Source: Oribacterium sp. WCC10
GTDB taxonomy: Bacteria; Bacillota; Clostridia; Lachnospirales; Lachnospiraceae
Assembly: GCF_900113415.1 (NCBI RefSeq)
Contig: NZ_FOPH01000002.1
Span: forward strand, 1-64,000
Direction of reading: 5' to 3'
DNA: 64,000 bases
A program made the translations under genes and the position numbers. Shown piece by piece: positions 16,637 through 25,181 of the stretch (the stretch's first letter is position 1; each line of letters opens with the position of its first letter). Below the pieces are notes generated by a model. The model worked only from the letters and a program-made list of their open reading frames with translations, made no database searches and had not been told where the DNA came from.

Positions 16637-17228
16637 ATCTTGATTTCATGGATAAACCACCACTTAATAGTTCACCTGTTATATCTGCAAGTTCATGAGG
16701 TGTTTCGTGCATTCCGCTTGAAAACCAGTATTGCAGCAGACTGATGCATCCGCCTACTACGAATGCGTAATAGCTGTCAAACTGATTGATACCCTGCTTT
16801 CTTACTATGATGGACCAATCTGTAAGACATTTTTCTCGTACAAGTTCTTTCAATCGATTCAGGAATTTGATGTCGCCGTTTTCTCCAATTAGTATACGTA
16901 CAAAATTGGAATTTTCCTTACAAAGATTGTAAACCGCTTCAAATATGCGAGTTGGATCATTGGAAACCGTTGATTCATCAAATTCGCTGATAGTCTCGTG
17001 TAGCTCAGCAAGAAGATCATTTTCTGATTGTTCCAAAAGATCAAAAACATCTTTGTAATGAAGATAGAAAGTCCCTCTGTTTACATCAGCCAGATCGGTA
17101 AGTTCGCGTACTGAAATATCTTTTACACGTTTTGTTTTCATAAGTTCAGCAAGAGCGGATTTGAGCGCTGATTGGGTTTTTCGTATCCTTCGATCTGTTG
17201 CATCCGGAGATTTCTTTTGAACTGACAT
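16635..17228 (-). CDS. TetR/AcrR-family transcriptional regulator
   Basis: A 197-aa TetR-type repressor. The N-terminal helix-turn-helix (about residues 14-60) contains ISVRELTDLADVNRGTFYLHYKDVFDL, the classic TetR HTH; the C-terminal ligand domain resembles the YxiB/DhaS-like TetR_C_8 group. It is read divergently from the MMPL operon, 312 bases away, and a 32-bp dyad lies between them. By analogy it should repress the MMPL operon and perhaps itself, released by the exported compound or a membrane stress signal; the ligand is unknown. Confidence 0.92.
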   Translation of the reverse strand: MSVQKKSPDATDRRIRKTQSALKSALAELMKTKRVKDISVRELTDLADVNRGTFYLHYKDVFDLLEQSENDLLAELHETISEFDESTVSNDPTRIFEAVYNLCKENSNFVRILIGENGDIKFLNRLKELVREKCLTDWSIIVRKQGINQFDSYYAFVVGGCISLLQYWFSSGMHETPHELADITGELLSGGLSMKSR

Positions 17229-17309
17229 AATAAACCTTTCTTTAGCATTATGTGTTTAGGAATATTCGCTTCATTATTTTGGAAAAACACATCGAATACA
17301 ATGAAATTG

Positions 17310-17363
17310 CACTATTTTATAATGGATATTATAAAATATCTGTTAATAAACTATAAAAATAGT
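17310..17363. repeat. AT-rich nested inverted repeats upstream of tetR
   Basis: TATTTTATAAT (17313-17323) and ATTATAAAATA (17328-17338) form a perfect 11-bp inverted repeat with spacer GGAT. An outer pair, GCACTATTTT (17309-17318) and AAAATAGTGC (about 17354-17363), spans the same site. It lies about 80-135 bases upstream of tetR and could be a second regulator site or part of its promoter. Confidence 0.5.
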
Positions 17364-17485
17364 GCGATAATTAACATAATACGACAATGTGTTCAAAAAC
17401 AAACTAAATGATGAAAATTGACTATTGCGAATTATAACGCTTATTTTTAAAATGAAAATATCACAATAATGAACATGTGTCAACA

Positions 17486-17517
17486 AACGAATAATTGTTT
17501 TGAAACAAACATTCGTT
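17486..17517. promoter_or_regulatory. 32-bp dyad, candidate TetR operator
   Basis: A dyad centred between 17501 and 17502. AACGAAT (17486-17492) mirrors ATTCGTT (17511-17517), and TTGTTT (17495-17500) mirrors AAACAA (17503-17508); 13 of 16 base pairs are symmetric. It lies 24-55 bases before the MMPL start codon, where binding would block transcription or elongation. Confidence 0.7.
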
Positions 17518-17540
17518 GTAAGATAGACAGAGGGGATAAT

Positions 17541-19826
17541 ATGGCAGACTTGAATAATAATACAGAAATAGATGCAGAAAAGGACGGATTAGAAGAATCT
17601 GCAGAGAAGATCACGAAACGAGGTAATCTAGCTGATTTCATTGTTGATCATAATAAGGGAATACGTAACATAGTTTTAACACTGGTTGTTGTGTTTGCGA
17701 TTTGTTATCCCTTTGTTGCAATCAATTATGATTTGACAAAATACCTTCCTAACACGGTAGACTCAAAGATTGCTATAAATAAGATGAAAGAAGTTTTTGG
17801 GTACCCCGGCTCCGGAAGACTGATGCTTAAAGATGTAACAATCTATGAGGCAAAGCAGTTTAAAAATCAGATTGAAAAAATCGATGGTGTAGATCAAGTG
17901 GTCTGGTGTGATACAACAACTCAGGTTTACGGTTCATCAGAGTTCATCGACTATGACAAAATTGATGACTACTATAAAGATGGATGCGCAGTTATGGATA
18001 TAACTTTTATTGAGGGAGACACATCAAAGCGCACTCATAAGGCTATTGCAGAAATTGACAAGCTTATAAAAGGAAGAGGATATCTTGTAGGAATGTCTCC
18101 TACAAACAAGTTTATCGAAGAAAATGTACAGAAGGAGATGAAGGAGATTCTTGTAATAGTAGTTATACTTATCTTCATTATTCTTTTGTTTACTACTACT
18201 TCCTGGTTTGAACCTGTTCTTTTTCTTTCGGTTATAGGCTGTGCTATAGTTTTGAACAAAGGTTCTAACATATTTCTAGGGGAGATATCATATATCACTA
18301 ATAACATAAGTGATATTCTTCAACTTGCCACATCAATGGATTATTCTGTATTCCTGCTTCATGCCTATGAGAGGCAGAGAGAGGTCGGACTTGATAAGGA
18401 GTCAGCACTTAAGGTAGGACTAATGGGAACCATAACAACTATTCTGGCATCATCCCTCACAACGTTCTTTGGTTTCATAGTACTGATATTTATGAAGTTT
18501 ACTATAGGTTGGGATATGGGTATCGTTATGGCTAAGGGAATCATTTGTTCTCTTTTGATGGTTATCTTTTTTATGCCATCACTGCTTTTAAGTTGGTCTG
18601 ACAAAATTGATAAAACAAGGCATAGACCATTCCTTCCAAGTTTTCATAAATTCAGTATTGTGGTAAATAAGATAAGTCCTTATCTGCTGGTAGCATCACT
18701 TGCCATTGCAGGGCCTATTTACATAGCTCAGGGAATGAATAACTTTAAGTATGGACCCGATGCAACCGGTGCAGGACCGGGAACTTCCATGTATGAGAAT
18801 TCAAAAGAAATAGATGAGAAATTTGGAAGATCAAATCTGCTTGTAGCTATATTCCCTGATAATGACCATCTAAAAGAAAAAGAATTGAGTGATAAGTTAA
18901 AGGATCTTTCTTATGTAAAAAATGTTATGGGAATGTCCGCTTATCTTCCGGATGGAATGCCGGAGAGTTTTCTTCCTGAATCAGTTACGGAGCTTTTTCA
19001 TAAAGATGGATATGCCAGACTTCTTGTTTATATAAAGACAAAACCGGAATCCACAACTGCATATAAGTACAGCGGAGAGGTATCAGATATAATTAACAGT
19101 TATTATCCGGGGGAGGCATACATAACAGGTAATACTCCGACAACAAAGGATATGGAAGCAGTACTGATACCTGATTATAAGCTTGTGAATGCATTGGCGA
19201 TGCTAAGTATATTTATAGTTGTTGCCATATCCTTTAAGTCGGTTTTTATGCCGCTTGTTGCTATGGTACCGATAATGATGGCTATATATGTAAATATGTC
19301 GTTCCCGTATTTTGCCGGATCTGAACTGATATTTATCGCATATGCAGTTGTTTCCTGTGTACAGCTTGGTTCAACTATAGATTATGCTATATCTTCAACT
19401 GAAGGATATCTGCAGTCTAGAAGCAGCCAGCCTGATAAAAGGGAAGCTGCAAGAAATATGACGGAGCTGAGTTTTCCTTCAATACTAACATCAGGAATCA
19501 TACTTGTTGTTTGTGGATATGCAATCAGTATCAAGTCATCCATTCCTGCCATAGGACAGGTTGGACACCTTGTAGGACGAGGAGCAATATTCTCGGTTAT
19601 ATTTGTCACATGTCTGATGCCGGCACTTTTAAAGCTTTCTGACAGACTTATAACAGGAACATTTATATCAAGACACGAAAGACGTAAGCAGAAGCTTATG
19701 CAGTTTAGGGAGTATGTGCGAAACAAGAGAAGGCTCCGTAATCTTGAGAGAGATAAATATCGTGAAGTAGAAGATATTACCGAAGAAATGAAAAGACACA
19801 ACACGAAAAAAGAGGGAGAGGAGTAA
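17541..19826 (+). CDS. MMPL/RND-family membrane transporter
   Basis: A 761-aa exporter of the MMPL branch of the RND superfamily (relatives: mycobacterial MmpL lipid exporters, Bacillus YdfJ), which are proton-driven and move lipids, lipopeptides or drugs outward. It shows the two-fold RND build: N-terminal helix, a first soluble extracytoplasmic domain (about residues 70-195), a bundle with LATSMDYSVFLLHAYERQREVG and ILASSLTTFFGFIVL, a second soluble domain (about 430-550), and a second bundle with QLGSTIDYAISSTEGY. The Lys/Arg-rich tail is cytoplasmic. The ATG at 17541 follows AGGGGAT; the ATG at 17469 is rejected because the candidate operator would fall inside the gene. Two secreted-protein genes follow directly. 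Confidence 0.92.
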   Translation: MADLNNNTEIDAEKDGLEESAEKITKRGNLADFIVDHNKGIRNIVLTLVVVFAICYPFVAINYDLTKYLPNTVDSKIAINKMKEVFGYPGSGRLMLKDVTIYEAKQFKNQIEKIDGVDQVVWCDTTTQVYGSSEFIDYDKIDDYYKDGCAVMDITFIEGDTSKRTHKAIAEIDKLIKGRGYLVGMSPTNKFIEENVQKEMKEILVIVVILIFIILLFTTTSWFEPVLFLSVIGCAIVLNKGSNIFLGEISYITNNISDILQLATSMDYSVFLLHAYERQREVGLDKESALKVGLMGTITTILASSLTTFFGFIVLIFMKFTIGWDMGIVMAKGIICSLLMVIFFMPSLLLSWSDKIDKTRHRPFLPSFHKFSIVVNKISPYLLVASLAIAGPIYIAQGMNNFKYGPDATGAGPGTSMYENSKEIDEKFGRSNLLVAIFPDNDHLKEKELSDKLKDLSYVKNVMGMSAYLPDGMPESFLPESVTELFHKDGYARLLVYIKTKPESTTAYKYSGEVSDIINSYYPGEAYITGNTPTTKDMEAVLIPDYKLVNALAMLSIFIVVAISFKSVFMPLVAMVPIMMAIYVNMSFPYFAGSELIFIAYAVVSCVQLGSTIDYAISSTEGYLQSRSSQPDKREAARNMTELSFPSILTSGIILVVCGYAISIKSSIPAIGQVGHLVGRGAIFSVIFVTCLMPALLKLSDRLITGTFISRHERRKQKLMQFREYVRNKRRLRNLERDKYREVEDITEEMKRHNTKKEGEE

Positions 19827-19831
19827 AGACA

Positions 19832-22477
19832 ATGAGAAAGCATAAGACCGGAAGAATATTAAAAAAGACAGTGACTTATACCGTGCTTTTGAGCTGTCTT
19901 TCCACAAATATACTAATGGCATCGATGTCTGCATATGCAGCAGGTGCTCATGTGGATGTAGATGAGACAATGTATCTGAATCTTGACTACTATGGTACAG
20001 TAAGCAAGGCCAATGTGGTTAAGGGGATAAATTTTAATGGAGTTGAGAGTTATACGGACTTTGGGAATTATATAGACATTACCAATATGTCAGATGCACA
20101 GAAACCGGATTTTAAGAACGGGAAGGTAACCTGGAACAAGTATGATGGTGGTAAGTTTTATTTTCAGGGAACTCTTAAGCCTGAATCTGTAGAGGTACCA
20201 TGGAAATTTGATATCACTTATAAGCTGAATGGTGTGGTTATTGATGCAGATAAAATTGCAGGGCAGTCAGGTCTTGTTGAGATGGATATCGATGCGTATC
20301 CCAATAAAAATGCTTCAGAATACATGAGAAACAATATGATGCTCATAGTTACTGTTCCTGTAGATGTGCAGAAGTGTTATTCTGTTGATGCGCCGAATTC
20401 ACAGACATCCACACTTGGACAGTATACGGCAATTGTATTTGAAGCACTTCCCGGAAAAGAGGGACATTTTGAGATAAGGCTTGGCACGGATAGTTTCGAA
20501 ACAGTAGGCGCTATCTTTATGATGAGTCCGGGTACAGTAGGTGATCTTTCAAAGATTAAGGATATCAAGAAAATCAAGGATGATTTCAGAGATGACACCA
20601 ATGCTATGATGGACGATTTTGAAGATGTTCTTGATGGAGTAACAAATGTCCAGTCACAACTTGATCTTACCAACAGGATGCTTGCAAATCTCCAGTCTGG
20701 TAAGGATAAGCTTCACAACAATGCTCAGGTTATATTTAATGGTAATGATGTTGCTATTCAGGATCTTCGTAATCTTCAGGGAACGCTTGAACCGTTAAAT
20801 GAGGATCTTAAGACCACTCAGTGGATGGTATATGATATCAATTCAAATCTTAATACTATGGATTCTCATCTTATGGATGCAAGTACCAAGCTCAACACAC
20901 TTAATAAGAGGCTGAAGCAGTTAGGTAATTCCATGAGTGGTACCAGTTTATCAAATCTGGATATACAGGATTTAAATGATGATGCATCCAAAGCTATAGA
21001 CAGTTTAAATGATGTAGTGACCGGTGTTAATTCGATGACAAACAATACTACAAAGAACAGGGAGCAGATAAGTGCAAGTGCTTCTGAGATAATCACTGAT
21101 GCGACATTGGATAGTACAGCGGATAATCGAGGTTATGACAAGTTAAGTGATAAGGAAAAAAGTCTCATTTCTGCAGTTTCACAGGTAATGGGTGATGTGA
21201 GCAGTATAGATACAGGTTCACTTGCAGCTATACTTGCAGTAGCCAATACAAATGCAGCAGGTGTATCGTCAGATTCAGATGAAGAGAAGGCAAAGTACAT
21301 AGCATATGTAAGTACTCATAGTGACGAACTTAAGGATTTGGCGGCTAAAAAGCAGGATGCAACTATGAAGGTCACAGCGCTCCAAACAGCATTACAGACT
21401 GTTTCAGAAAAATTAGCAGATCCTACCACAGAAGAAGCGGAAAAGGCAGTACTTCAGGCAAAAATAGCAGAATATCAGGATGGTCTTCAGAAGATAAGTG
21501 AGGCAACAAAAGCTTCAGCAGCTCAGGCTACGCAGGAAGCTGAAGATGCAGGACTTAAAATTGATAAGGTTCAGGTCTATGCAAAGGTCATGACGGGCGA
21601 TGAGGCAACGGCTAATGCAGGAAATGCATCAAAGTATTCGGGCAGTCTTAATTCACTTCTTTCATTAAAGAAAAATACCAAATCATTGGTAAATAACAAT
21701 ATAGCATCAGATAAAGAGATGGATTCTCTGTCAGACAGCTTACAGTCTCTTACTGATGCTATCTCAAATCTGGAAGATGAGAACGGAGACTTGTTTTCTT
21801 CTGATTCAACTGAAGAACTTATCAGTTCGATAAACAATGTTATTTCAGATCTTGATGATATCATGGATGATGGTGGTGCAGTAGCTTTTCAGACTGCAAG
21901 AACACTTAATACTGTCAGAAGCACAATTACTGATATAGACGCTCTCATTGGAATCATGAATGCTTACTATGAGGATGTTCAGAGAACATTTGAGGATTCA
22001 GAGAATGTTATCACGGAACTTGAAAAGACAACAGGCAATGCGTCAATTGCTCTCCAGAATGTTAATAACGTCCTTCGTTCAGCAGAACCTGATTTCAGTA
22101 GTGCTGCAGATGAGGGACTGGAGATAGGACGAAAAGCGGTAGATAATACTCAGGATGTTGTGGACAGTACGAAGCATCTTAAAGATACAGGCAGAAAATT
22201 GAGAAATACTATCAATGACAAACTAGATGAGGAAGAAGAGGATAATAACTTCCTTAATATGGATCCTGATGCGCCGAAGGTTTCTCTCACAAGTAAGGAT
22301 AATCAGGAACCTACATCTATATCCATAGTATGCAGATCCGAAGAGATTTCTGTGGATAACAAGGATGAAAAGGTTTTGGATAGCGAAATTCCTGATGCGG
22401 GTTCAACATTCATTCAAAGGTTAAAGGCGGTATTCCTCAGGATGTGGAACGGAATAAAAGCAATATTCGGAAATTAA
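19832..22477 (+). CDS. Large secreted coiled-coil protein, partner of the MMPL transporter
   Basis: Not assigned to a named family. The 881-aa product has a signal peptide (basic N-terminus, hydrophobic stretch, cleavage near SAYAAGA, residue about 36), a beta-rich domain (about 40-235: YYGTVSKANVVKGINF, DIDAYPNKNAS), then about 550 residues of predicted coiled coil rich in Asp, Asn, Ser and Leu (from LSKIKDIKKIKDDFRDDTN to ALQNVNNVLRSAEPDFSSA). It ends in a short amphipathic basic segment (FLRMWNGIKAIFGN). It starts 5 bases after the MMPL stop. MMPL genes in Firmicutes are often beside YhgE/Pip-like coiled-coil membrane proteins; this one lacks clear membrane helices and may be a periplasm-like adaptor on the cell surface. 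Confidence 0.8.
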   Translation: MRKHKTGRILKKTVTYTVLLSCLSTNILMASMSAYAAGAHVDVDETMYLNLDYYGTVSKANVVKGINFNGVESYTDFGNYIDITNMSDAQKPDFKNGKVTWNKYDGGKFYFQGTLKPESVEVPWKFDITYKLNGVVIDADKIAGQSGLVEMDIDAYPNKNASEYMRNNMMLIVTVPVDVQKCYSVDAPNSQTSTLGQYTAIVFEALPGKEGHFEIRLGTDSFETVGAIFMMSPGTVGDLSKIKDIKKIKDDFRDDTNAMMDDFEDVLDGVTNVQSQLDLTNRMLANLQSGKDKLHNNAQVIFNGNDVAIQDLRNLQGTLEPLNEDLKTTQWMVYDINSNLNTMDSHLMDASTKLNTLNKRLKQLGNSMSGTSLSNLDIQDLNDDASKAIDSLNDVVTGVNSMTNNTTKNREQISASASEIITDATLDSTADNRGYDKLSDKEKSLISAVSQVMGDVSSIDTGSLAAILAVANTNAAGVSSDSDEEKAKYIAYVSTHSDELKDLAAKKQDATMKVTALQTALQTVSEKLADPTTEEAEKAVLQAKIAEYQDGLQKISEATKASAAQATQEAEDAGLKIDKVQVYAKVMTGDEATANAGNASKYSGSLNSLLSLKKNTKSLVNNNIASDKEMDSLSDSLQSLTDAISNLEDENGDLFSSDSTEELISSINNVISDLDDIMDDGGAVAFQTARTLNTVRSTITDIDALIGIMNAYYEDVQRTFEDSENVITELEKTTGNASIALQNVNNVLRSAEPDFSSAADEGLEIGRKAVDNTQDVVDSTKHLKDTGRKLRNTINDKLDEEEEDNNFLNMDPDAPKVSLTSKDNQEPTSISIVCRSEEISVDNKDEKVLDSEIPDAGSTFIQRLKAVFLRMWNGIKAIFGN

Positions 22478-22501
22478 TCGATATGAGAAATGAGGGTAGA
22501 T

Positions 22502-23821
22502 ATGAGGAAAAACATCGTAAAATATCTTGGCATTTGCAGTGTTATGAGTTTTTTTTCAACCATTACAGCATTCGCCATGGTAAAAAATGTAGTGATAAAT
22601 GCAAACCTCGATAACATTAATGAACCTGATGCAGGAATATGTTTTTTTCCTGAATATGAGGTGGATAAGGATGATGATGTGGATGATGTGATCATTTCTA
22701 ATCCAACCAGTATAAAGAATAATAATCCGACTATTCCGGCAACAATAAATGTTACAATCACAAGTGATGTCGGAGCTCTGGATGATGATCTGAAGATAAC
22801 AGGAACAGGTATTCGTTCCACATATGTAGATGTGGTTTCTGTGGATAATACAGAAGCAAGCGGCAGACTACTTGTATATCCTCTTTATGAGCTTCCGGCT
22901 CCGGATGTAACTATTGATCCTGCAAACTCTCAGGTGAAATGGAATGATGTGGACTATTCCGGTAAGTATGAAGTTGTTATAACTTACCTTGATAAAAATG
23001 GTAATGAAAAAACTTCACATCATACAACAGAGAAGACATACTATTCCATCAACAATGCACTTAATAATGCTTACAACGGACAGTTTGGTGTTGCTGTAAG
23101 AGCCATTCCGACAGATGATCAGGGATATCAGGAAGCTGTTATTGATGCATCGGGAAAAGCATCCTGGACAAATTTTGACTCAACTTTCGCCGAAGAGTAT
23201 GAGGTACGTATAAGCTATACAAATGTTGGCGGAAAGAAGGTTACCAAGAAATTCCGTACCAAAGAAAAGAGTCATGATGTATCAGGATACATTAACTCAG
23301 CACAGGCCGGAACATTAAAGGTTACTGTGAGAGCAATTCCAAAGAGAAATGATGCTTCTTACTATAATATTTCAATATCTGATTGGGCTTATGCAGGAAG
23401 CTATTCAGCAGATGTTAGTGATTATGATGTAGATGATAAGTGGGATTTTCTTGGCGATTACAAGTCAACTGTAGATGGTGAGTTTGCCACAAATGTAAAA
23501 AGTAACGGAACATACAACAGTGTGGCTAAAAGCACTTTAGGCTCCGGAGATACAAATGCTTTCTGGAAAAGGACTACGTATAAGTGGCAGTATATTGTTG
23601 ATGGTGTGCCGTTTAATCAAGGGTGGAGACAGATCAACGGGAACTGGTATTATTTTGATACGGATAGCTATATGCACACCGGGTGGCTTCAGCTTAACGG
23701 AGCCTGGTACTATCTTGAATCCAAGGTTGGTGCTTCAACCGGTGTCATGTATACAGGAACGCATCAGATAAATGGAAGGACCTATGAGTTCGGTAGTGAC
23801 GGTATTTGTATAAATTATTGA
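22502..23821 (+). CDS. Secreted protein with C-terminal choline-binding-type repeats
   Basis: A 439-aa secreted protein. After a signal peptide (about residues 1-26, ending TAFAMV) comes an Asp-rich stretch. Two similar beta modules follow (KYEVVITYLDKNGNEKTSHH and EYEVRISYTNVGGKKVTKKF are parallel segments, each followed by FGVAVRAIP/LKVTVRAIP), showing an internal duplication. The C-terminus carries cell-wall-binding repeats (GWRQINGNWYYFDTD, GWLQLNGAWYYLE, and a weaker third copy). Such repeats bind choline or wall polymers, so the protein is probably surface-held. The ATG at 22502 follows GAGGG; 22490 is an alternative. It is the last gene of the MMPL operon. Confidence 0.82.
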   Translation: MRKNIVKYLGICSVMSFFSTITAFAMVKNVVINANLDNINEPDAGICFFPEYEVDKDDDVDDVIISNPTSIKNNNPTIPATINVTITSDVGALDDDLKITGTGIRSTYVDVVSVDNTEASGRLLVYPLYELPAPDVTIDPANSQVKWNDVDYSGKYEVVITYLDKNGNEKTSHHTTEKTYYSINNALNNAYNGQFGVAVRAIPTDDQGYQEAVIDASGKASWTNFDSTFAEEYEVRISYTNVGGKKVTKKFRTKEKSHDVSGYINSAQAGTLKVTVRAIPKRNDASYYNISISDWAYAGSYSADVSDYDVDDKWDFLGDYKSTVDGEFATNVKSNGTYNSVAKSTLGSGDTNAFWKRTTYKWQYIVDGVPFNQGWRQINGNWYYFDTDSYMHTGWLQLNGAWYYLESKVGASTGVMYTGTHQINGRTYEFGSDGICINY

Positions 23822-23876
23822 TTTAGATTTTGGAAAAAAATATATTTCATATTATGGTGAGGATAATGTGATACAA

Positions 23877-23931
23877 GAAAAGGCATCTTGCTAAAGGTAT
23901 AACACCAAGGCAGGATGTCTTTTCTTTTTTA
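23877..23931 (+). terminator. Rho-independent terminator of the MMPL operon
   Basis: GAAAAGGCATCTTGC pairs with GCAGGATGTCTTTTC (two G-T pairs), loop with a small inner stem, followed by TTTTTTATT. Confidence 0.9.
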
Positions 23932-24104
23932 TTGCACTATTCTGACGAATCACAGGCATGAAATTTCTTTATACGAATAACAGTTAACAATTTCATAAAT
24001 AAAAGATATACTGATATAACTATAGAATGAATATATTGCGCGAGAAATAAAACAACAATATTTTGGCACTCACATCAATATAAAGGGAGGCAAAGGAGCC
24101 TTTA

Positions 24105-24884
24105 ATGAATACAGAAAGTAATAGTAAAGAATGGTTTATAAAGGGACTAAAAAACGGTATTCCTATAGCAGCAGGATATTTTGCGGTATCCTTTGCTCTT
24201 GGGTTTTCTGCAAGAAGTGCAGGGCTTACGGTATTTCAGGCAACACTAACGAGTCTTTTGTGTAATGCTTCTGCCGGAGAGTATGCCGGATTTACAGTCA
24301 TTGCTTCCAAGGCGTCATATTTAACCATGGCTGTTATAACTGCAATAGTAAACGCCAGATATCTGCTGATGTCAGCAGCACTTTCTCAAAAGTTATCTGA
24401 AGATATAAAACTTCCTCACAGACTATTGGTCGGGTTTTGGATAACCGATGAAATTTTTGGAGCATCAGTAATGGTAAAAGGTAAACTTAATCCATTTTAT
24501 AATTACGGACTTGCAATATGTTCATTGAGTTTTTGGGCATTAGGTACAGCATGTGGTGTAGTTGTGGGTAATGTTGTTCCGGAAAATATAGTAAGTGCAC
24601 TTGGCGTTCTGTTGTATGGTATGTTTCTTGCGATAATAATTCCGCCTGCAAGACAGTTTGTACATGTCAGGATATTGGTGTTTTTGTCAATGGCGGCAAG
24701 CTTTATCTGTTCAAAATTTCCATACGTATCTTCGCTTAGTGACGGAACAAGAATCATCATACTTACGGTGCTTATATCCGGTATAGCAGCAGTATTATTT
24801 CCTGTAAGGAATCATGAAGAAAGAGAAGAATCAAAATATTCAAGTATTGAGAAAACAGTCGCTAAGGAGGTAAAAAATGCATAA
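24105..24884 (+). CDS. azlC: AzlC-family branched-chain amino acid exporter, large subunit
   Basis: AzlC and AzlD form a two-part exporter of branched-chain amino acids and analogues. The 259-aa membrane protein has about six to eight helices and the family motifs GIPIAAGYFAVSFALGF, NASAGEYAGFT and VNARYLLMSAALSQKL. The ribosome binding site (AAAGGAG) lies in the loop of a small GGC/GCC hairpin just before the ATG. azlD overlaps its last 8 bases, so the two are translationally coupled. Confidence 0.92.
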   Translation: MNTESNSKEWFIKGLKNGIPIAAGYFAVSFALGFSARSAGLTVFQATLTSLLCNASAGEYAGFTVIASKASYLTMAVITAIVNARYLLMSAALSQKLSEDIKLPHRLLVGFWITDEIFGASVMVKGKLNPFYNYGLAICSLSFWALGTACGVVVGNVVPENIVSALGVLLYGMFLAIIIPPARQFVHVRILVFLSMAASFICSKFPYVSSLSDGTRIIILTVLISGIAAVLFPVRNHEEREESKYSSIEKTVAKEVKNA

Positions 24885-25179
24885 TAATTATATATATATT
24901 TTTATTATGTTCGGAGTATCCTTTCTTATCCGTGTTCTTCCTTTGACATTGATACGTAAAGAGATAAAGAACGAAACAATCAGATCTTTTCTGTTTTATG
25001 TTCCATATGTTACACTTGCTGTTATGACATTTCCTGCCATCATGAATGCAACAGCAGAACCGGTGGCGGGACTTGTAGCCCTGCTTATAGGAATAGTCAT
25101 CGCCTGGTTTGGAGGAGGACTGTTTCCTACGGCCATAGCGTGCAGCATGACAGTATTAATATTGGAATTTTTGATTTGA
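24877..25179 (+). CDS. azlD: AzlD-family exporter, small subunit
   Basis: A 100-aa membrane protein with three or four helices and the AzlD pattern GVSFLIRVLPLTLIRKEI then FLFYVPYVTLAVMTFPAI. It works with AzlC. Start ATG overlaps the azlC stop by 8 bases; GCTAAGGAGG precedes it. The acyltransferase gene starts 2 bases after its stop. Confidence 0.9.
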   Translation: MHNNYIYIFIMFGVSFLIRVLPLTLIRKEIKNETIRSFLFYVPYVTLAVMTFPAIMNATAEPVAGLVALLIGIVIAWFGGGLFPTAIACSMTVLILEFLI

Positions 25180-25181
25180 TA

